64,000 nt of DNA, taken from assembly GCA_965228905.1 (NCBI GenBank), contig CBDDII010000003.1, forward strand, positions 558,001 to 622,000, given 5' to 3'. A program made the position numbers and the translations under genes. This document shows, piece after piece, positions 58,578-64,000 of this stretch. Origin of the DNA: CALKXV01 sp965228905. Its GTDB lineage: Bacteria; Pseudomonadota; Alphaproteobacteria; Rhodobacterales; Rhodobacteraceae. Each line of letters opens with the position of its first letter. Within the stretch, counting starts at the first letter, position 1. The notes below the pieces were generated by a model. The model worked only from the letters and a program-made list of their open reading frames with translations. It did not search any database and was not told the origin of the DNA.

Positions 58578-60204
58578 CGTCCTATGTCGGGAACTTCCGG
58601 CTGTTTAGGTCAGCAGGTCATGGGGCATCCGGCAAACCGGATGCCCTACAATCCTTGCCCAGACGGGCTCTGCCGTCAAGAAATGATCTCTTCCATAGCA
58701 AACACAGGGTACGCGCGATGGCGGCCCTCACCGTCCTTAATACGAGATCCCATTTCCCAAGCAGAAGGCCCAAACATTATCTACGAGGTCAGCACACTGC
58801 CTCCACGGCTCATCAGAGAGAGGTCCTTCCGCCTGGGCTCACCCCCTCGAAGAAGGGGCGATAGGGTTCGCCGTGTTTGACCACGGCGTGTACGGTGCGC
58901 GCCATCTTTGCTGCGATTGCGGTGTAGGCCTTGCGACGCAGATGGGCATTGTGACGGTCTTTGGAGATGTAGCGCTCGAACTTGTCGCGGAAGCTGTTGG
59001 TCCGCTTCAGTACTGCGGTCTGGCCGGCCATCCAGAGCGTGCGGCGCAACCGGGCATTGCCGTACTTCGAGATCCGGCTCTGGCCGCGGAACATGCCCGA
59101 CTGCACGGTGGCAAGGTCCATGCCGCAGAACTTCAGAAACTGCCGGTGATGGCGAAAACGACGCAGGTCACCGGCCTCGGCCAGGATGGTCATGGCGTTG
59201 ATCGGGCCGATCCCGGGAATGGTTGTCAGCAGCTGATAATCGGGGAGGTCCGAAAGTAATTCGACGGCCCGCGCCTCAATGATATCGCGCTGTCGGATTA
59301 GGCTTCTGCCTTCAGCCAACACCAAGCGGAACATGCGGACAGCGTCAGAATCCGGCTGAACTGGCAAGCCCACCGAGCCAACGGCCGTGGCATAAATATC
59401 TGAGAGCAAACGCTCTTTGGACACTTTGCGTCCAACCACTTTCCATGCATCGGCAATGAATGCCTCCCGGCTCATCGCTGTGATCATATGCGGGGTTGAA
59501 TACTTCTCGAGGAAAGCCAGGAACCAGTCGGTTCTCGAATTCCGGTGAAATCGTTCGGCCTCGGGGAAGTAGAGCGGCAGATAATGTGTCAGGATGCGAT
59601 GCCACAGCTCGGTCTTCGAACGGGAGACGATCTCATGGGTCTTTGACAGTTCCTGAATGTCGGCGGTCCCGGTCACCAACGGATCGTGAAAGAACTGAAC
59701 CGCGCCGATCTCCAGCATATGCAGGATGACCTGGGCGTCCTTAGGATCGTTCTTATCCCAACTGTTATGCAGAGCTTCTCGCGTTCGCGCCAGACCGACG
59801 GAGGACACAAGCTTCAACTCGAATCCGACCTGTCCGAGATGGTGAGCCAAGACACGGTGATAATTGCCGGTCGCCTCAAACCCGATCCGCACTGGCAGAT
59901 CATAGCTGGCAAGAGCGGCTGAGAGGCGCTGAAAATCCTCCAAGGTGTTCGTAACTGTCATGCGGCGGCGGCGCTTCTTGCCGGGAATGCTGATCAGCAC
60001 CTCATGTCGATGCTTGGATATGTCGATGGCGACCAACAAGGTCGAAAGGGTAGCATAGGTAGTGGTCATAGCCGGTCTCCTCAGCGGCGTGGTTATGCAA
60101 AACCACTGTTGAGACCTGAGACCCGGTTATGGCCACCCGCTGCGCAGTTTGAGGGCTGCGCAGGCGGCCATAACCTCTTAGCGGCGCTTCTTCCCGAGGT
60201 GCTA
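58578..60204 (-). mobile_element. IS110-family insertion sequence, copy B (inverted)
   Basis: A 1,627-bp inverted copy of the element at 52373-53999; all translated regions and noncoding hairpins that I compared are the same. It lies at the equivalent point of a second IS3 orfB: ..GACAA on the left and TGGGCCCGAGTTCG on the right, against ..GATAA and CGGCCCCGAGTTCG for copy A. Both copies are antisense to the interrupted orfB. Confidence 0.85.
58813..60069 (-). CDS. IS110-family transposase (DEDD recombinase), copy B
   Basis: A 418-residue protein identical to the transposase of copy A, including the DEDD residues and the C-terminal serine region SGMFRGQSRISKYG. Both copies are therefore potentially active and recently duplicated. 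The 135-base region upstream of its ATG (60070-60204) and the 235-base region after its stop (58578-58812) contain the same hairpins as copy A. Confidence 0.93.
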   Translation of the reverse strand: MTTTYATLSTLLVAIDISKHRHEVLISIPGKKRRRRMTVTNTLEDFQRLSAALASYDLPVRIGFEATGNYHRVLAHHLGQVGFELKLVSSVGLARTREALHNSWDKNDPKDAQVILHMLEIGAVQFFHDPLVTGTADIQELSKTHEIVSRSKTELWHRILTHYLPLYFPEAERFHRNSRTDWFLAFLEKYSTPHMITAMSREAFIADAWKVVGRKVSKERLLSDIYATAVGSVGLPVQPDSDAVRMFRLVLAEGRSLIRQRDIIEARAVELLSDLPDYQLLTTIPGIGPINAMTILAEAGDLRRFRHHRQFLKFCGMDLATVQSGMFRGQSRISKYGNARLRRTLWMAGQTAVLKRTNSFRDKFERYISKDRHNAHLRRKAYTAIAAKMARTVHAVVKHGEPYRPFFEGVSPGGRTSL

Positions 60205-60509
60205 TGGGCCCGAGTTCGTTGCAGAGGCGATGCAAGACTGGCTTCGGCGTTGGCATCAAGCCGATCCGCATCTATCCGGCATCACCCTTGGAAAACGGGT
60301 AAAGCGAGTGCTTCAACGGCACACTGCGTCGAGAGGTTCTGAAAGCGGAATGGTTCACAACGACCGAGCAGGCGCAGATCGTCATCAATCACTGGCTCAA
60401 GCAATACAAGCAAACCCGCCCGCATCAGGCGCTCAACATGCGTCCGCCCGTTCCAGAAACCTTACTAGAGAAAGCCCAAATCAGTGGCCCAGACACAGGG
60501 GGCTAGACA
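60205..60509 (+). pseudogene. IS3 OrfB C-terminal fragment, degenerate
   Basis: The plus strand carries GPEFVAEAMQDWLRR, then frameshifted pieces, RREVLKAEWFTTTEQAQIVI and NMRPPVPETLLEKAQ, ending in GGGGGCTAGACA at 60509. The SPWENGY region has become SPLENG followed by a stop. It is the right half of the IS3 copy split by IS110 copy B. Confidence 0.8.
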
Positions 60510-60743
60510 AGTGGAGGACGAAACGGGTCTCAGTTCAGTACTCACTCACACGAAAATGCCCGAGTGGTTTTCAGGAGGTCGAATAGCGATTTAAACCAGG
60601 CACTGCTCTAAGCTAGAACTTCCACGGTCGATTGAACACGCCTCCGAGCGAGATAGATGATTATTGCTGCTCTTTGAAGGGCTTGGAATTTTGTCGGTGG
60701 ATCGTTATCCTTACCATGGGATTCGAATATTAAGGTGCGTGTG

Positions 60744-61580
60744 ATGTCGGCTGTACTACCAATCAACTCGGAAAATTTGACTTTGGAGCCTGACGAAGCA
60801 AAGTCGATTGGTCTGCAGTTTGCGCAAAAATATCAAAGCGCAGAACCTTACCATCACATCTGCATCGACAATTTTCTGCCCGAGACGGTTATTGAAAAGG
60901 TGCAGGCTGACTTGGGCGCTATGAAAGATGCCGAACGCAGCTTCAATGCGGCACATGAAAAACTCAAGTCGCAGTACAATCCGGACAGATTGCCGGACTA
61001 CACACGTCACCTTTTCCAGGCATTCAATTCGCGTCCCTTCATCCGCTTTCTGGAAGAGATGACAGGGATTGAAGGGCTTATCCCCGATCCGTATTTCACC
61101 GGCGCTGGAATCCACAAGACCTTGAATGGCGGTTTCCTCGACATTCACGCGGATTTCAATCTTCATAAACGAATGCGCGTTGAGCGCAGATTGAATGTGC
61201 TGATCTATCTCAATCGCGATTGGAAAGAAGAATACGGAGGATCTTTTGAGATTTGGGACAGGGCAATGTCAAAGAAAGCCGCGAGCTTTGTACCTCTTTT
61301 CAACAGAATGGTCTGCTTCTCTACTGCCTCCGACACTTATCATGGGAACCCGGAGCCAGTGAAACATCCAGAAGAATTGCCTCGGCAATCCATTGCGCTC
61401 TATTATTACACCGCCACGTGGGAAGATGGCCGCTATGAGCATTCAACCCTGTTCCGCGTTCGACCGGGGGAAAAACATGTCAGTAACGCACGACATCGCC
61501 GTCATGTGCTGTTGAAAGAAATGCTGCCACCGATCTTATTCCGGCCTGTCATTAAGCGGATCAAACGGCTCGGATTTTAA
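60744..61580 (+). CDS. 2OG-Fe(II) oxygenase family protein
   Basis: A 278-residue non-haem iron dioxygenase. The iron ligands are in GGFLDIHADFNLH (H-x-D) near residue 135 and DTYHGNPEPV (distal His) near 200, and the 2-oxoglutarate-binding arginine is in ELPRQSIALYYYTA. These proteins hydroxylate proteins, lipids or sugars. The ATG at 60744 is used; a GTG at 60735 would add three residues. Neighbouring glycosyltransferase and sulfotransferase genes suggest that it modifies a cell-surface polymer. It lies directly after IS3 debris. Confidence 0.85.
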   Translation: MSAVLPINSENLTLEPDEAKSIGLQFAQKYQSAEPYHHICIDNFLPETVIEKVQADLGAMKDAERSFNAAHEKLKSQYNPDRLPDYTRHLFQAFNSRPFIRFLEEMTGIEGLIPDPYFTGAGIHKTLNGGFLDIHADFNLHKRMRVERRLNVLIYLNRDWKEEYGGSFEIWDRAMSKKAASFVPLFNRMVCFSTASDTYHGNPEPVKHPEELPRQSIALYYYTATWEDGRYEHSTLFRVRPGEKHVSNARHRRHVLLKEMLPPILFRPVIKRIKRLGF

Positions 61581-61650
61581 CTGCCGATCAATTGCGTTCT
61601 TTTCCAATATCTGATCGGGTAGAGGACGACGTTACCGGCACTGGCGGATA

Positions 61651-62628
61651 TCATTTGTACTCGACCAATCTGCTGCGGCGTCCAGTTAATCGCCCAATCC
61701 GAAACTGCAGGACCCCTTGAGCTTCTGGGATTTTGCCCAGAACGGTAAAAAAGGAATGTGACCATCCCATACCCTTCGCGCGGAGCCTCAATACCTGGGC
61801 TGGATAAGCCAAAAGCAACAATAGACCCGACGGCCCGACAACGAGACTTAGCAGAAATGCAGTGACAGGCAGGGCACTACCCCAAGCGATCGCGCGACGA
61901 GTCTCATTTACCCAATATCGCTCGGCGCTTCGACCGTGCAATGCCGCGCCCTCGGCAAAAGCATGGCCAGCCCGTTTGGTGCGTTGCCACCATTGGCTTG
62001 GACGAGTTATTGCCGCGTCATGCCACGTCATCTCAGCTTTGATTCGCAGCACTTTCCATCCCTTTTTTCGAAGTCGAAAGCACATTTCTGGTTCTTCACC
62101 CGCAATAAGATCATTGCGATACCCACAGACGTCGTCCAATGCTTTGCGGCGCATCAGGGCATCTCCGCCGCAGGCGCTGACTTCCCCGACAGGTGTATCC
62201 CATTCTAGGTCGATAAGTTGGTTCCAAATGGTTGCCTCAGCATAGCGTTCTCGCCGCCGACCACAAACCACGGCGATGTCTTCAGAACTGCTTATTGCTG
62301 AGAGTGCTGCGTCTAACCAACCTTCCCGTAATTCGCAATCGCCGTCCAGAACTTGTACGAATGCACCCTTGAAATCCACTTCTCTTAGTCGATGTAGACC
62401 CGCATTTCTTGCTCGCGCTGCGGTGAAGGGCCGTGTCATGTCAAGTTCAACCACCTCCGCACCAGCGGCGCGGGCAATCTCGACAGAATCGTCTGTCGAG
62501 CCGGAATCGACGTAAATGATTGGCTCCACCTGGCCGTCAAGAGAGCCAAGGCAATTTTTCAGCCGTTCGCCCTCGTTTCGGCCGATTGCAATGGCAGCTA
62601 TGTTGGATTTCCTTTGCGTCATCGGCAA
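61651..62628 (-). CDS. Family 2 glycosyltransferase
   Basis: A 325-residue GT-A glycosyltransferase: IAAIAIGRNEGERLKNCLGSL at the start, IIYVDSGSTDDSVEIARAAGAEVV near 38, and the metal-binding VQVLDGDCELREGWL near 92. Two hydrophobic segments near 255-290 (ALPVTAFLLSLVVGPSGLLLLLAYPAQ) anchor it in the membrane. Donor and acceptor are unknown. Its start overlaps the sulfotransferase 3' end by ten bases, so the two are co-translated in a minus-strand operon. Confidence 0.88.
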   Translation of the reverse strand: MPMTQRKSNIAAIAIGRNEGERLKNCLGSLDGQVEPIIYVDSGSTDDSVEIARAAGAEVVELDMTRPFTAARARNAGLHRLREVDFKGAFVQVLDGDCELREGWLDAALSAISSSEDIAVVCGRRRERYAEATIWNQLIDLEWDTPVGEVSACGGDALMRRKALDDVCGYRNDLIAGEEPEMCFRLRKKGWKVLRIKAEMTWHDAAITRPSQWWQRTKRAGHAFAEGAALHGRSAERYWVNETRRAIAWGSALPVTAFLLSLVVGPSGLLLLLAYPAQVLRLRAKGMGWSHSFFTVLGKIPEAQGVLQFRIGRLTGRRSRLVEYK

Positions 62629-63464
62629 AGAAAAGGATAGGCCAAGTCAAGTGAAGGATCTCCCGGAAAATGCCGGCCTAAAACAGCACGATCCTCCGCG
62701 AAAGTTTCTTCCAACGCAGGTCGAAGATCTATAGGCAAACTAGGGCGATGGGTCATTCTTCTGGCATTTCGAATTTTTGTTCTGAGAGTCTTGGGAACCA
62801 GCAATCTACGGACTATAGTTGCGACACGGTTTTCAACAATCAAACCGTGTAACGGAAACCTTCTCACCCTTTCCGATGAAACGTTTTTTGTACTCTGCTC
62901 ATTGATCCAAGAAGTGGAGCCGAGATGCCCCAGATGGATGGCTACTCGGGCCAGTTCATTGCTGGGATCGGACTTGATGCGTTCCAGGCTAGTCAGCAGG
63001 ATCGAGTTGGCCCCAAAGGCTTCGACGTAGGGAGCAATCTGCCAGCCATAACGACCGTAATCGACCAATCGACTATGTGTCCTTACTGCCTCTTCCAAAG
63101 AACACGAAATAATACCTTCGCTCCAATCGTGGATATAGTGAGAAACAAGCCGTTCCATAGGGTCTCGGATCATGTAGATCAGGCGCGGGTTCGGCAAAGC
63201 AACTTGCATCCGTTTCAGTGTGTCTGGATGGTCGGGTCGTTTGGTGTAATGCGTGCTAGCCTCTCCCAGCAAGTCGCCGGGGTCGGCGTATTCAAAAAGT
63301 GAATAGTACCATTCTTTTCCCCTTGCAAAAACATTGTCGTCGGAAAAGTAGTTCGGTTCTTTTGGGTCGGTGATGAATAGCCCGTTTTGTGCAGCCAATT
63401 GGGCGGCAAGGGTCGAAGTTCCACATTTCATAGCGCCGATTAAAATGAAGTCGGGCTTTCTCAT
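62619..63464 (-). CDS. Sulfotransferase family protein
   Basis: A 281-residue PAPS-dependent sulfotransferase. The 5'-phosphosulfate loop is FILIGAMKCGTSTLAAQL at residues 6-23 and the 3'-phosphate site is LIYMIRDPMERLVSHYIHDW near 95-115. KEPNYFSDDNVFARGKEWYYSLF near 35 is typical of the polysaccharide-directed type. It probably sulfates an exported glycan. Its ATG overlaps the upstream glycosyltransferase stop by four bases. Confidence 0.88.
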   Translation of the reverse strand: MRKPDFILIGAMKCGTSTLAAQLAAQNGLFITDPKEPNYFSDDNVFARGKEWYYSLFEYADPGDLLGEASTHYTKRPDHPDTLKRMQVALPNPRLIYMIRDPMERLVSHYIHDWSEGIISCSLEEAVRTHSRLVDYGRYGWQIAPYVEAFGANSILLTSLERIKSDPSNELARVAIHLGHLGSTSWINEQSTKNVSSERVRRFPLHGLIVENRVATIVRRLLVPKTLRTKIRNARRMTHRPSLPIDLRPALEETFAEDRAVLGRHFPGDPSLDLAYPFLCR

Positions 63465-64000
63465 GAGCGTGTCCTAGGCCGAAGAGGGTGGAGAAACCCG
63501 ATCCAGATATCGAGCCATTCACTCTTACGTGCTGGAGGGACCGAACGACCGATCAGACGACGTGATTGTGCAATGGCTCTCCCTGCCATCCAAGCCAAAT
63601 TGGCGCTGAGCGGACCGAAACGCCCATGAGTTTGGCGCAAAAATCGAGTGCGCGAATACCAATAATAGGGCGGCAATCGTTCTCGCGCGGCCACCATAGC
63701 TTTGACAGGCCCACTTCCACCACGCAAATGCACAGTTCGCGCGCTGCTTGCGTATGCGATTCCCCAACCTGCGCTACGAGCTCGCATGCAGTATTCAGCA
63801 TCTTCGAAATAAAGAAAATATCCCTCATCCATTGGACCGATTTGGCGAACCATCTCTCCGCGCAAGAGAACGCATGCAAAGCTTACCCATTCGATTTCGC
63901 TCGGATTTGGCGGCTGATGAAGCGCCACTTTGTGGCGCTGCAGAAATCGCGAAATTGGTCCGGATTCGGCGCCGCGAATCAACTCAGACGCCGGGCTAGC
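63461..64000 (-). CDS. Family 2 glycosyltransferase, 3' part (runs off the window)
   Basis: The gene is open through the right edge, so the N-terminal part is missing. The visible 180 residues include VSFACVLLRGEMVRQIGPMDEGYFLYFEDAEYCMRARSAGWGI, the ED-x-C acceptor-side motif of rhamnosyl-type family 2 glycosyltransferases, and a C-terminal LPPYYWYSRTRFLRQTHG. It is the upstream member of the glycosyltransferase-sulfotransferase-glycosyltransferase operon. Confidence 0.85.
   Translation of the reverse strand, partial: ASPASELIRGAESGPISRFLQRHKVALHQPPNPSEIEWVSFACVLLRGEMVRQIGPMDEGYFLYFEDAEYCMRARSAGWGIAYASSARTVHLRGGSGPVKAMVAARERLPPYYWYSRTRFLRQTHGRFGPLSANLAWMAGRAIAQSRRLIGRSVPPARKSEWLDIWIGFLHPLRPRTRS

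Overview
The window looks like a chromosomal segment of an alphaproteobacterium of the order Rhodobacterales (Roseobacter/Rhodobacter type). The evidence is a trgA-cysK pair, a phaZ<>phaC-phaP polyhydroxybutyrate locus, MipZ (the alphaproteobacterial division-site ATPase), a DUF3572 protein, a 41-residue L36 protein, a glnB-glnA operon and a perfect CtrA-type motif. No rRNA is present, so genus cannot be fixed.

About 1-43.3 kb is ordinary, GC-rich core genome. In order: the end of arfB; a queuosine-precursor transporter; an MFS transporter-mepA-esterase-like operon; yggT, recQ and yaaA; a large hybrid histidine kinase; an EF-hand protein and an ECF sigma operon; a PleD-like diguanylate cyclase; the PHB locus; a receiver protein and mipZ; a glutathionyl-hydroquinone reductase; phoX with an upstream Pho-box array; GSCFA, VOC, GFA and Gfo/Idh/MocA enzymes; rpmJ; tRNA-Val; N-formylglutamate amidohydrolase; degP and a small MscS; glnB-glnA; nnr; cfa; trgA; cysK; a large MscS; tRNA-Ser. 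Within this core, a 0.93 kb gap (29.8-30.7 kb) holds strongly structured RNA-like DNA and an unannotated 29-codon hydrophobic peptide gene whose ribosome-binding site can be base-paired by its own leader. This resembles a type I toxin locus and is the best candidate here for something undescribed.

From tRNA-Ser (43.4 kb) to the right edge the DNA is accessory. First comes a serine-recombinase operon (DUF3489-DUF2924-recombinase) bounded by repeats and palindromes. Next is a phage packaging-like module (ParB/methyltransferase, DUF5681, large terminase). Then a HAD-UbiA fusion gene sits between IS3 debris. After that, two apparently identical 1,627-bp IS110-family elements lie in opposite orientation, each inserted at the same position of an IS3-family transposase gene. 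Between them is a 1,010-residue secreted-type protein with a Pro-Glu repeat tract, a G8 domain and a beta-helix-like region. The right end is a surface-polysaccharide-like cluster: a 2OG-Fe(II) oxygenase, two family-2 glycosyltransferases and a sulfotransferase.

Functionally, the core part combines carbon storage (phaZ/phaC/phaP), nitrogen control (glnB/glnA), phosphate scavenging (phoX), envelope stress and osmotic protection (degP, two MscS channels, cfa, mepA) and cell-cycle or second-messenger signalling (CtrA motif, hybrid kinase, diguanylate cyclase, mipZ). The accessory part is a patchwork of integrase, packaging genes, insertion sequences and cell-surface genes.
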